Made by a program: the position numbers and the translations under genes. Of a stretch of DNA of 63,657 bases, positions 15,707 through 23,287 are shown one piece after another; within the stretch, counting starts at the first letter, position 1; every line of letters starts with the position of its first letter. The DNA is taken from positions 1-63,657 of the forward strand of contig NZ_PQHW01000030.1 in assembly GCF_003385215.1 (NCBI RefSeq). The letters are read 5' to 3'. Origin of the DNA: Amycolatopsis thermalba. Lineage in GTDB: Bacteria; Actinomycetota; Actinomycetes; Mycobacteriales; Pseudonocardiaceae. The notes under the pieces are model-generated. The model saw only the letters and a program-made list of their open reading frames with translations. It did not search any database and was not told where the DNA came from.

Positions 15707-17308
15707 TCAGACCGCCAGTGGAGTTGCCGAAGTTTCTGGACCCGGTGGATGCGCCGCTAAGAGCGCCCGGTCGTACTCGGCCTTCCAGGTGATCCGCTCT
15801 GCGATTGCGCGCATGAGCAGGTGCGCCCGTGGTGGCGCGTCCCGGTCGCCGGGCTGGACCTTGCGCCAGATCAGCCGCGAGGTGTCCTCCTCCGGCTTCA
15901 CGATCCCGACCCCGGCGAGCATGTCCCGCACGAACGCCTTGCGGTCCGCCTTGTGGTCCGCGAGCGACTTGCCCGACCACTTCCGCGAGACGAGCACTCG
16001 CCGGCCGGGGAGCCCGAGCGTGGTTCGCCGGTGCGCCCTTCCCTTGCAGTGGCCCGGAGTCATCCGACTCGTGGCCCCGAGCGGCTGCACCCCGTACAGC
16101 AGCCACACCGCACAGCACGGCGAGCACGGGGTGATCGCGAGTTCGGCGTGGAGCCGGTCGTGGTGCTCCCGTTGCCTCGCGCTGATGGCCTCGACCACCT
16201 CACCGGTGGATTTGGTGAGGTACTTGGTCAGGTAGCCGATGTGCCGCCCGGCTTCTTCGGTGCCGCCGAGGATGCCCTTGGAGTGCACCTGCCGCCCGAA
16301 CGTCACCACGTGCGCCGGTTCCTCGACCTCCTCCACCGCCTCCTCCCACGGCGTCAACGGCTCGTGCTTCTCCGGATCAACGAACCCCTTGCTCCGCGCG
16401 TCCCAGACCGGCAGCCGGTCCCCGCCATAGATCGGCTCGTCGTGGTTGGGCCACCAGACCTGGTGGTAGGTGGCCTCGGTGACCTGCCGCAGCACCTCAT
16501 GCGGAATCGACCCCCGCAACGCCGCGTGCAGGTGCGGTGCGGTCCGCTTTTGCGGTTCGACGGTGGCGAAGTACTGCACGTCCCAGCCGACGACGCGGCG
16601 GAGGTTCTGCCACCACCGATCCACCAGCGACGCAAAGTGCACCGCATCCCGCGCCGCCCGCCGGTAGTCATAGCTCGCCGGATCGACCGGGGTCCCGTCC
16701 TCGCGCACCCGGCCGTAGGTGTCGCAGGTCAACGTGACGAACATGGAGGGCCGGAACTTCCCGGCGTACTCCCGGCCCACCGTCGTTTTGGCGACCTTCT
16801 TCCGGGGCAGGTTGGGTGCGTCCTGCCGCCGCTTGGTCGACCGCTTCACCGGCCGCTTGCCCGGCAGATCCGGTGAGGGCAGCCGGCCGCGCATGCCGAG
16901 TTGCCGAAGTTCCTCATCAACACCGCGGATCTCCTCTCGCAGCTCGTCGGCCTGGCCCTCCTCCCCGTGCTCGACCGCCTCGCGATACCGCGCCACCAGA
17001 TCCGCGCGGAACTCCATCAACTCCTTCTGCTCAGCCGTGGGCGGGGCCGGGGTGAAGTCCGGCTCCTCGGTCAGGTGCCAGCCCTCCCGGCACTGCGCCA
17101 TGCGCAACGCCTTGGCCTTCTTCGCACACGGCGCACACACGCTCTCGACAGTGGAGCCGCAGGGCACGGCGACGTAGCGCAGCTCGCCGGTGTCCGGGTC
17201 GCCGACCTCCATCGTGAACGGCCGCACGCACACCCCGTGCTTCTCCGCCGTGGCCTTCATAACCTCGGTCGACAGCGGCAGCCGCATCCGCTCAGCACGA
17301 GTGCTCAC
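15707..17308 (-). CDS. HUH rolling-circle replication initiator (RepSA-like) of element 1
   Basis: A 533-residue initiator. A cysteine-rich zinc-binding stretch (C50, C58-x-x-C61, C73) precedes the relaxase-like core: motif 1 VTLTCDT at 191-197, the HUH motif PHLHAAL at 258-264 (His259, His261) and the candidate catalytic tyrosines in GYLTKYLTK at 358-366. This is the family that replicates pSAM2-type elements by nicking the double-strand origin. The GTG at 17308 overlaps the previous stop; longer upstream readings cross that gene. It is nearly identical to the element 2 copy, the most conserved backbone gene. Confidence 0.93.
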   Translation of the reverse strand: MSTRAERMRLPLSTEVMKATAEKHGVCVRPFTMEVGDPDTGELRYVAVPCGSTVESVCAPCAKKAKALRMAQCREGWHLTEEPDFTPAPPTAEQKELMEFRADLVARYREAVEHGEEGQADELREEIRGVDEELRQLGMRGRLPSPDLPGKRPVKRSTKRRQDAPNLPRKKVAKTTVGREYAGKFRPSMFVTLTCDTYGRVREDGTPVDPASYDYRRAARDAVHFASLVDRWWQNLRRVVGWDVQYFATVEPQKRTAPHLHAALRGSIPHEVLRQVTEATYHQVWWPNHDEPIYGGDRLPVWDARSKGFVDPEKHEPLTPWEEAVEEVEEPAHVVTFGRQVHSKGILGGTEEAGRHIGYLTKYLTKSTGEVVEAISARQREHHDRLHAELAITPCSPCCAVWLLYGVQPLGATSRMTPGHCKGRAHRRTTLGLPGRRVLVSRKWSGKSLADHKADRKAFVRDMLAGVGIVKPEEDTSRLIWRKVQPGDRDAPPRAHLLMRAIAERITWKAEYDRALLAAHPPGPETSATPLAV

Positions 17309-17694
17309 GCAGCCACCTCCCGCCGAGCCCAGCCGTGCAGGGTGGCCAGTTCCACGTCCTGCTCCACCCCGCGCGGCAAGTCCGGGAACACCGCCCGCTC
17401 GTACCGCACGGCACCCCAGACGTGCACCGGAACGCCAGTCGCCATCCGGCCCACGACGGTCAGGCACACCGACTGCCCGTTGCCGATCCGCTTCCCGGTC
17501 ACGGTCACGCCGTCGAGCGTGCGAGCCCAGGCCAGCAGCGCGGAGGCGAGCCCGTCCAAACCGACCTCGTGCAGGTGCACCGCCACGGGCTCCCGCCAGG
17601 TCGTGCACTCCACCGACACCGGCGAGGGCACCGCATGCCGGACGAGGTGATCCCGCAGCGCATCGAGGTAGGGCAACACGTCGTGGCTGGTCAT
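17305..17694 (-). CDS. Small conserved AICE protein between traB and rep (element 1)
   Basis: A 129-residue protein with no catalytic motif that I recognise. It is coupled on both sides: ATGA overlap with the end of traB and GTGA overlap with the start of rep. An apparently equivalent gene of 134 residues sits at the same place in element 2 (28904), sharing only a loose pattern (a leucine-rich core LASALLAWARTLDGVTVT versus LAELLLWAYTLDQVTAT, and an ELATL/ELYTL segment near the end). It is probably a transfer or replication accessory. Its fast divergence beside the near-invariant rep is notable. Confidence 0.75.
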   Translation of the reverse strand: MTSHDVLPYLDALRDHLVRHAVPSPVSVECTTWREPVAVHLHEVGLDGLASALLAWARTLDGVTVTGKRIGNGQSVCLTVVGRMATGVPVHVWGAVRYERAVFPDLPRGVEQDVELATLHGWARREVAA

Positions 17695-19220
17695 GCCGCC
17701 GCACCCCCGATCGAAGCAATGCGGCCGGTGACGAACGCTTCCAGGGCCTTCACGGTGTCGTCGGGCACCCATCCGGCCCGGACCCGCAGCGGTTCGCGGA
17801 GGCCTTCGCCCCAGACGTAGCCGACGCCGGCTTCGGTCTCGGCGATCCGGTTCGCCCACGCACCCCGCTCGTACGCCTGGTCACCCAGCACCATCCCGAC
17901 ATGCGACTTCGCGGTCACGCGGAGGCAGATGCGGCGGGGGAACAGCTCCCGCACCGGCACCGTGTCCTTCGTCGGCTCCTGCACATACCCGCGCACCGTG
18001 AACCCGAGCGCCCGGCCCTGCGTGGTCAGCAGCGCGACCCGCTCCACGATCTGCTCACGCGTCTTGCGGTCGGTGTACTTCGTCAACGCGCCGATCTCGT
18101 CGAACTCGACCAACTCCAACGGATGCTCACGGGTGATCGGCACGTTCCGGACCCGCCCGGCGAACTCCGTCTTGCGCGCGTCCATTGAGGCCACGAGGTC
18201 ATCCAGGACTTCGAGCGCGTCCTTGGGCGTGACCGCGTAGCGGTGGAAGATCCCGCGCCCGTAGGCCAGCTCCATGCCCTTCGGGTCGATGCCCGAGACT
18301 CGCACCAGGCCTTCCCGGATCGCGGGAGCGATCGACACCAGCGGGCACCACATCATCGAGTTCTTGCCCGCACCGCTCGCCCCGGCGACGAGCGTGTGAC
18401 TGCCGGAGCCGTGCAGCGGGACGTGCCAGTCCTGCCCGTACTCGGTGCGCCCGGACCACACCCGCCGCAGATCCACCGCCCGATCCCCGATCTCCGGGCA
18501 CGGCACGGGCGCGGCGAGCAGGTTGCGACGCTGAAAGTCGATCGACACGACGTTCGGGGCGATCTCCCGCACCTGACAGCGCGACACCTTCCGAGCCGAG
18601 GCCAGGGCGCGGGCGGCGTCGTCGAAATCCTCCGGCTTCTGCCCCGGCACCAACCGGACCTGGACCTCATCCCAGGACGGCCCGGAGCGTACCCGCTTCA
18701 CCTTCGGCACCCGCACCCCCGCCGAGCGCTGCTCCCGGGACACCTTCTTGCGCCCCACCAACGTCACCGTCACGTCCACGGGGATCGCGTCGTCCTTGAC
18801 ACTCAACCCGCAGGCGTGCAGCCACTCCGGCAGCTTGGGCATGTAGATCGCCCACTTCTGCCACCACGTCCGCAGCACCCGCCCGGCCCACTGGTCGTAG
18901 GACACGAGGTGGAACCACCGCCAGGACGCCAGCCCCGACGCCACGACGGTCAGGGTGACGACCAAAGGCAGCCAGCCAAGCCAGTAGCACCAGGCCGCCA
19001 GTGCCACCACGGTCAGACTGGTCCGCGGATGCATCACGATCTGCGCGAGCGCCCAGAACAAGCCCTTGCACAGCCACCACAAGGCGAGGAACACCACCGC
19101 AGCAGCGGCCAGCGCTTCCGCGATCCCGGCCAGCGCCTTGCCCAGCTTGTGCAGCACCCACACCACGAGGGCGAGGGCGCCACTGCCGAGCAGGAGAACT
19201 CCGAGGGTGTGCGCGTCCAT
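17691..19220 (-). CDS. TraB/FtsK-like conjugative DNA translocase of element 1
   Basis: A 509-residue protein with three hydrophobic segments in the first 100 residues and a FtsK/SpoIIIE-type ATPase domain. The Walker A is GASGAGKNS at 280-288 (Asn in place of the common Gly/Thr after Lys), Walker B is LVEFDEIG near residue 376, and a later RGYVQEPTKD segment fits the family. In pSAM2-type elements one such hexameric pump moves double-stranded DNA between mycelia. The ATG at 19220 overlaps the previous stop (TGATG). The C-terminal winged helix of larger TraB proteins seems short. Confidence 0.9.
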   Translation of the reverse strand: MDAHTLGVLLLGSGALALVVWVLHKLGKALAGIAEALAAAAVVFLALWWLCKGLFWALAQIVMHPRTSLTVVALAAWCYWLGWLPLVVTLTVVASGLASWRWFHLVSYDQWAGRVLRTWWQKWAIYMPKLPEWLHACGLSVKDDAIPVDVTVTLVGRKKVSREQRSAGVRVPKVKRVRSGPSWDEVQVRLVPGQKPEDFDDAARALASARKVSRCQVREIAPNVVSIDFQRRNLLAAPVPCPEIGDRAVDLRRVWSGRTEYGQDWHVPLHGSGSHTLVAGASGAGKNSMMWCPLVSIAPAIREGLVRVSGIDPKGMELAYGRGIFHRYAVTPKDALEVLDDLVASMDARKTEFAGRVRNVPITREHPLELVEFDEIGALTKYTDRKTREQIVERVALLTTQGRALGFTVRGYVQEPTKDTVPVRELFPRRICLRVTAKSHVGMVLGDQAYERGAWANRIAETEAGVGYVWGEGLREPLRVRAGWVPDDTVKALEAFVTGRIASIGGAAA

Positions 19221-19381
19221 CAGCGGCCACCCCCAGACGGAATGTCCAGGGGCAGCCGCCCCGCGCACGTAGCGCACTCAGTGTCCCCCGGTGCCAAACG
19301 GGCGAATCTGCGGCACGCACCACACCGCGCCGGGACGCGGTCTCTTGACGTCGATTGTGTACGGTTGTCTATGGTCTTCAA
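19220..19381 (-). CDS. CxxC mini-protein upstream of traB (element 1)
   Basis: About 53 residues if the TTG at 19381 is used; the true start is uncertain. The conserved part CGACRRFARLAPGDTECATC carries two CxxC pairs, a zinc-ribbon pattern. The stop overlaps the traB start. The element 2 counterpart (30855) has the same core, CAACKKFARLAPGDTECATC, so selection on the protein is evident. Role unknown; perhaps a regulator or partner of TraB. Confidence 0.72.
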   Translation of the reverse strand: MKTIDNRTQSTSRDRVPARCGACRRFARLAPGDTECATCAGRLPLDIPSGGGR

Positions 19382-19405
19382 CGTCTGCTCCGTCAGGTGT
19401 GGACA

Positions 19406-19449
19406 GCGCAGAAGCGGGAAAGGTTGGTAGCCAGGTACCGCTTCTGCGC
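19406..19449. promoter_or_regulatory. Conserved stem-loop in the traB operon leader (element 1)
   Basis: GCGCAGAAGCGG (19406-19417) pairs perfectly with CCGCTTCTGCGC (19438-19449) across a 20-nt loop, between the two CxxC genes. The same structure occurs in element 2 at 31050-31094, while the flanking DNA has diverged. It may be an attenuator, processing site or protein-binding site. Confidence 0.55.
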
Positions 19450-19529
19450 CTAACAACTCGGGACGTGAATCAGGGCGCACGACATCGCCGCACGAACCCT
19501 TCGCGCGTTAGCTTTCGTCCTATCTGGAC

Positions 19530-19670
19530 TTAGAGGCCTTCGGTCGACTTTCGTTGGCAGGCCCTACACACAAGCACTTTGTCTCGCATCACTCGTTGCC
19601 GTCCTCCGCAGATCCAGCACCGACGCCGGATGAACCAGCGGCGCCGGGAGCGCGGTAGCCTCGGCGACAC
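19530..19670 (-). CDS. Basic CxxC mini-protein (element 1)
   Basis: A 46-residue protein from the GTG at 19670, which has a GGGAGG ribosome site 8 bp upstream; ATG at 19676 in the same frame is possible but too close. The sequence is arginine-rich (SRRRWFIRRRCWICG) and has two CxxC pairs, then ends QRKSTEGL. Its element 2 counterpart at 31173 (VRRRCWVCG ... ATEGL) shows the same design. It looks like a small zinc-ribbon nucleic-acid binding protein. No known function. Confidence 0.72.
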   Translation of the reverse strand: MSPRLPRSRRRWFIRRRCWICGGRQRVMRDKVLVCRACQRKSTEGL

Positions 19671-19757
19671 CACCATCACCTCCCCTCGTGGTCGTGGGTG
19701 GGATGGCACGGGGACGAGCGGGACGGTCACACTCCTTCACTCGTCCCCGTGCCGGGT

Positions 19758-20054
19758 TCAGGAATGCCGCCGGTCCGTCACGAACGTGCCCTTGGACGGA
19801 ATTGTGATCACCAGGCCGCGCTTGCGAAGGATCTCGATCGCGTGCCGGGCGGTGCCGAGCGAGACGCCGTACTCCTTGGCGAACTCCCGCTCACTCGCCA
19901 GCGGCGTGTGCGGAGGCAGCTCCCCCGCCTCGATCCGCGCCGCCACGTGGTTCGCGACGTTCTCGTACATGTAGCCCGGCGGCCCCGGCTGCTCGTTCAG
20001 CCGAAACTTGGGCGGCTTGGTGTCGTTGCAGGTCATCGTGACCACACCCGTCAC
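19758..20054 (-). CDS. Short GntR-type repressor of element 1 backbone
   Basis: A 98-residue protein that is only a GntR winged helix (VAARIEAGELPPHTPLASER, EYGVSLGTARHAIEILRKRG, then TIPSKGTFV), without effector domain. pSAM2-type elements use a short GntR-like repressor (KorSA) to silence pra and transfer genes; this is the likely counterpart. The GTG start overlaps the pra stop (GTGA); ATG at 20036 is an alternative. The element 2 homologue is at 31340. Confidence 0.85.
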   Translation of the reverse strand: MTGVVTMTCNDTKPPKFRLNEQPGPPGYMYENVANHVAARIEAGELPPHTPLASEREFAKEYGVSLGTARHAIEILRKRGLVITIPSKGTFVTDRRHS

Positions 20055-20506
20055 GCGGCCTTGGCCGACTCAGCCGGCCCGCCCTGCGACTTGCCCCGGC
20101 CGCCACCCGCGTTGACCGCCTTGAACCCGGACGCCCGGAACACGTACGACTGGTACTTGAACTCGCCGTTGCCAGCCACACGCGGCTCCGCGGTCAGCCC
20201 CTCCAACTCGACCGGGCGCATCCCCGGCAGCACCTCACCCGTAGTCGGAACCGGCTGGACATCCGCCAGCAACGTCACCTCGAACGAAGCCCGCTTCGCG
20301 TTCGGCTCCGACGGGTCGGTCACCGTGACCTTCCACTGCCGCTTACCGGTGATCTCGTCCACCCGCTGACGAGCCGGACGACCCGCCGCCCGGTCCTCCC
20401 GCGACTGGTACTCGTTGTCCGGCGACACCTCGCCCACCATCACCAGACCCTGCGGAAACGCCTCATCGAACTCCACCGGGAACCGGTGCCCCCTGCTGAT
20501 CGCCAT
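20051..20506 (-). CDS. pra: Pra-like activator of replication, integration and excision (element 1)
   Basis: A 151-residue protein matching the family annotated as plasmid replication, integration and excision activator. Recognisable blocks are RFPVEFDEAFPQG at the start, QWKVTVTDPS in the middle, then DVQPVP, RPVELEGLTAEPRV and YVFRASG. In pSAM2 Pra activates rep-xis-int transcription. It heads the leftward backbone operon, directly downstream of a set of operator-like palindromes. The ATG at 20506 is chosen by alignment with the element 2 copy (31885-32352). The lysine/glycine-rich tail is variable. Confidence 0.82.
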   Translation of the reverse strand: MAISRGHRFPVEFDEAFPQGLVMVGEVSPDNEYQSREDRAAGRPARQRVDEITGKRQWKVTVTDPSEPNAKRASFEVTLLADVQPVPTTGEVLPGMRPVELEGLTAEPRVAGNGEFKYQSYVFRASGFKAVNAGGGRGKSQGGPAESAKAA

Positions 20507-20542
20507 CTCTTCGAACTCCTCGTGTCGTGGCCCTCGCGGCCG

Positions 20543-20646
20543 GTTTAGGCCCCTAAACACCCGCTCCATAGTGCGCCCTGCCGTGTCTAGGGGGTCTAAA
20601 CGGCAATGTACCGGCCCCTGACGGAGTGCGTCAAGGGGGTCTAAAC
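20543..20646. promoter_or_regulatory. Operator cluster between pra and the HTH gene (element 1)
   Basis: Three related sites lie in the divergent promoter region: GTTTAGGCCCCTAAAC (20543-20558), GTCTAGGGGGTCTAAAC (20585-20601) and GGGGGTCTAAAC (20635-20646). The last ends 10 bp before the GTG of the HTH gene and would cover its -10 region. They probably bind the HTH protein or the GntR repressor and switch the two divergent transcripts. Confidence 0.6.
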
Positions 20647-20655
20647 TCCGACCTT

Positions 20656-21480
20656 GTGAGCACCGAGGACTTCGACAGCGTCCGGCGCGACCCCGACCCG
20701 ATCCGGCGGGGCAAGCGCGCAACCGAGCTGCTCACGACCTACCAGCAACGGGCGACCGAGCTGGCGCGTCTCCGGAAGGCCGCGATCGAGGAAGCGCACC
20801 GTGAGCTGGGCATGAGCTACACCGAGATCGCCGGAGCGCTCGGCATCACGAAGGGCCGGATCACCCAGATCCGCAGCACGGCACCCACGGCCGAGCGCGC
20901 GTTCTTCGGCGTCGGCCCGGTGAGCATCGGCGTGCCGTACCGGTACCAGACCACCGACCGCGAACGCCCGCTGATCGCCGCCGAGGACGCCGAGACCGCC
21001 AACCAGCTCGAAGCCCTGTTGACCGCGCTCTCGCTCGCCACCTCCCGCTACCAGATCGAGCCTGACCGGACCGAGCCGCCGGCCGGAGACACGATCGTCG
21101 TGTGCGGTCCGAAGTCCGCGCCCATCGGTGCCGACCTGCTCTCCCGCGATCCCGCCCTGGCGATGATCGAGGACAACGGCCGGTGGTGGATCGAGCAGCG
21201 CGAGGACAGCACCCGGATCGGGTCGCCTTCCGACGACGCTCAGCCGCAGTCGGCCGACGTGGCGTATGTGGCCCGGCACATGATCGACAACCGTGTGATC
21301 ATCCACATCGCGGGTATCCACGGCATCGGATCACTCGGCGCGACGCACTACCTCCGAGCGCATCTCGCCGACGTGTTCCGGCAGGTTGGACAGCAGCCGA
21401 TGTCGCTGGTCGCGCGAGCGACCTACGACGGGCTGACCATCACCGACAGCGAACTGGCCGCAGGACCCTACGTTTGGTGA
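20656..21480 (+). CDS. Sigma-region-4-like HTH protein paired with a PP2C-like phosphatase
   Basis: A 274-residue protein from a GTG with no clear ribosome site, probably leaderless. The N-terminus is basic and helical with a sigma-70 region 4-type HTH (YTEIAGALGITKGRITQI, about 55-72). The C-terminal 190 residues are a separate domain resembling a nucleotide- or ligand-binding fold (GDTIVVCGPKSAPIGADLLS, then RNVIIHIAGIHGIGSLGATHYL-type core near 220). It is followed 4 bp later by the phosphatase gene. Decayed copies of this same gene pair lie at 3826-4330, so the pair moves as a unit. It may sense a signal and control the pair. Confidence 0.72.
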   Translation: MSTEDFDSVRRDPDPIRRGKRATELLTTYQQRATELARLRKAAIEEAHRELGMSYTEIAGALGITKGRITQIRSTAPTAERAFFGVGPVSIGVPYRYQTTDRERPLIAAEDAETANQLEALLTALSLATSRYQIEPDRTEPPAGDTIVVCGPKSAPIGADLLSRDPALAMIEDNGRWWIEQREDSTRIGSPSDDAQPQSADVAYVARHMIDNRVIIHIAGIHGIGSLGATHYLRAHLADVFRQVGQQPMSLVARATYDGLTITDSELAAGPYVW

Positions 21481-21484
21481 ACAC

Positions 21485-22351
21485 ATGCGAGTCACAACCG
21501 CGCAACTCCCGCCCATGGAAGAGAGCGCCGACAAGATCTTCGTGACCCCGCACGCCGTCATCCTCCTCGACGGAGCATCCGCCTTCGTCCCCGTGCCCGT
21601 CCCAGCCTCCGCCTACGCCGACTACCTCGGCCGCCTCCTCGCCGACGCCCTCACCGCCGATCCAGCCGCCGACCTGCAAGAAATCCTCGCCGAAGGCATC
21701 AAGGCCACCGCGGCGCACTACGACCTTCGAGCAGGGGAGTCGCCATCCAGCACGGTCACGATCGCCCGCGAACGCGACGAGCACCTTGACCTGCTGCTTC
21801 TCGGCGACAACACGGTGATCCTCCCCGGCGGCGAAATCCTGACCGACGACCGGATAGACCGCCTGGACCTCGAACCCCGCCGCAAGTACCGCGAACGCCT
21901 CGCCGCCGGCCACGGCTACGACGACGAACACCGCGCACTGCTCCGCGAACTACAAACGCAGCAGGCCCAGTACCGCAATAAGCCAGGCGGTTACTGGATC
22001 GCGGAGGCAGATCCCCTTGTCGCACGTCAGGCCGTTTTGACAGCACGATCACTCAGCGACACTCGATGGTTCGTTATCGCGAGCGACGGCGCTTACAACG
22101 TCATGGAGCACCTAAACCTGGTCGATTGGGCCGACTACGCGAAACTTGACGGGAGAGGCCTCATAACGCTACTTCACCACTGCCAAGAGTGGGAAGAAAA
22201 CGATGGGACAGCCCGCCGCATGCCGCGAGCGAAGAAGCATGACGATAAGTCAATTGCTGTCGCTAATCCTTCTCAAGAAATAAAGCCAGCTACGACCCCT
22301 CGATCTCATCGAAGCTCAACTGGTTCGCCGCCTGGGCAAAGGAACCTTTAG
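21485..22351 (+). CDS. PP2C-like serine/threonine phosphatase (element 1 cargo)
   Basis: A 288-residue protein with the metal-binding motifs of PP2C phosphatases: VILLDGAS at 26-33 (the DG motif), SSTVTIA near 86, LLLGDNTVI near 100, FVIASDGAYNVME near 200 and HDDKSIAV near 255. It should dephosphorylate a protein substrate in the cytosol. It follows the HTH gene by 4 bp. The last 30 residues (PATTPRSHRSSTGSPPGQ) look frame-shifted: other frames stay open past this point and base composition drops from here. The 3' end may thus be truncated by the junction with the defence genes. No kinase is nearby. Confidence 0.72.
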   Translation: MRVTTAQLPPMEESADKIFVTPHAVILLDGASAFVPVPVPASAYADYLGRLLADALTADPAADLQEILAEGIKATAAHYDLRAGESPSSTVTIARERDEHLDLLLLGDNTVILPGGEILTDDRIDRLDLEPRRKYRERLAAGHGYDDEHRALLRELQTQQAQYRNKPGGYWIAEADPLVARQAVLTARSLSDTRWFVIASDGAYNVMEHLNLVDWADYAKLDGRGLITLLHHCQEWEENDGTARRMPRAKKHDDKSIAVANPSQEIKPATTPRSHRSSTGSPPGQRNL

Positions 22352-22547
22352 GACGCGACTTTTCCGAGGATGCGAGTTTGGAGTTTCGGCCGCATCTTGA
22401 ACGTTTTCCAGTCGGGCAGAACAAAGCCAAGGGAGGGTTCCTGTAATGGAGGGTTCCTTCCGCTTCAACATCGCCAGAGAGCTTGACGAGAAATCTTCGT
22501 TCATGGGCTTTCGCGGCCAGATGGTACTGATCATCGCGGCTAATCCG
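22352..22547. other. Junction without a clear gene
   Basis: A 196-bp stretch between the converging phosphatase and HNH genes. One rightward frame stays open across 22264-22444 (containing LNWFAAWAKEPLGRDF and LEFRPHLERFPVGQ) and another is open from 22446, but neither has a start with a ribosome site or a match I recognise. It may be the remnant of a gene interrupted when the cargo was exchanged. Confidence 0.4.
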
Positions 22548-23285
22548 CTAGGTGGTTTTAGCAGCTTTCCGGACAAACGCCTTCCAAGTCAGAAGATATT
22601 TAGCCTGCAACTGGATCGGGAATTCCTCCGCTGAGCCTTCCCAGTGGGCATACCAGCGTGAGATTCCGAGTTCGTCGTTCGCAACTTCGATGCTCAATTC
22701 CCTTCTGGATTCTCGAGAATCATCGTCGTCGAGTACAAACTTCATGGCCCCTAGTAAGCGACGAGCTTGCTTCCTTCTGGCCTCCGTCGCGGCCTCGAAG
22801 TTGATCGTTTCTAGAATCGCTAATGTTGCCTCGCCAAATTCATCAAACCCAGCTAAGGTATATCTGGGTGCTATGAACCCTGTTTGAGGATCTAAAGTTA
22901 GATGTGACCACGGGTCCTCCGTAGTGGGATCGATAAGTCGGGGCTCTCCGTCGCCGCCTAGGGGGAATCTTTCTCCCTTCTTTCGATTACATGTCGTACA
23001 AACCCGAATCATGTTTTCCCAATCGAATGCCTTTTGAGGGAACGTGGCAATCGGTCTGAAGTGGTCAACATCTGATGCGAACGAATCGCTACAGTAGGCG
23101 CAGCGCACGCGAGATCCAGCCATGGATGCCAAGGCCTCATTGATTGGTTCCGAAGCCTTCGTGGCACGAAATCTCTTCCAGGCGGCTCGCGTGTCTGCAA
23201 CCGATGCATTCGCGATGCTCTTTGTCTTGCGAAAGAGCGCAAGTCTGTCTTGTAGCTTCAATTCGACGCGGTGTAGCCGTCTCAA
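22548..23285 (-). CDS. HNH endonuclease of a Septu-like defence pair
   Basis: A 245-residue protein with a PtuB-type HNH nuclease: CAYC at 62-65, SDVDHFRP near 71-78 with the catalytic His75, and CTTCNRKKG at 96-104 closing the zinc site. The start is a TTG 2 bp after the ATPase stop, with GAGGG 7 bp upstream, so it is translationally coupled. In Septu systems PtuB is the effector that cuts DNA once the PtuA ATPase assembly is activated by phage. Composition is clearly more AT-rich than the element backbone, a sign of separate acquisition. Function is inferred from the gene pair. Confidence 0.8.
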   Translation of the reverse strand: MRRLHRVELKLQDRLALFRKTKSIANASVADTRAAWKRFRATKASEPINEALASMAGSRVRCAYCSDSFASDVDHFRPIATFPQKAFDWENMIRVCTTCNRKKGERFPLGGDGEPRLIDPTTEDPWSHLTLDPQTGFIAPRYTLAGFDEFGEATLAILETINFEAATEARRKQARRLLGAMKFVLDDDDSRESRRELSIEVANDELGISRWYAHWEGSAEEFPIQLQAKYLLTWKAFVRKAAKTT

Positions 23286-23287
23286 TT

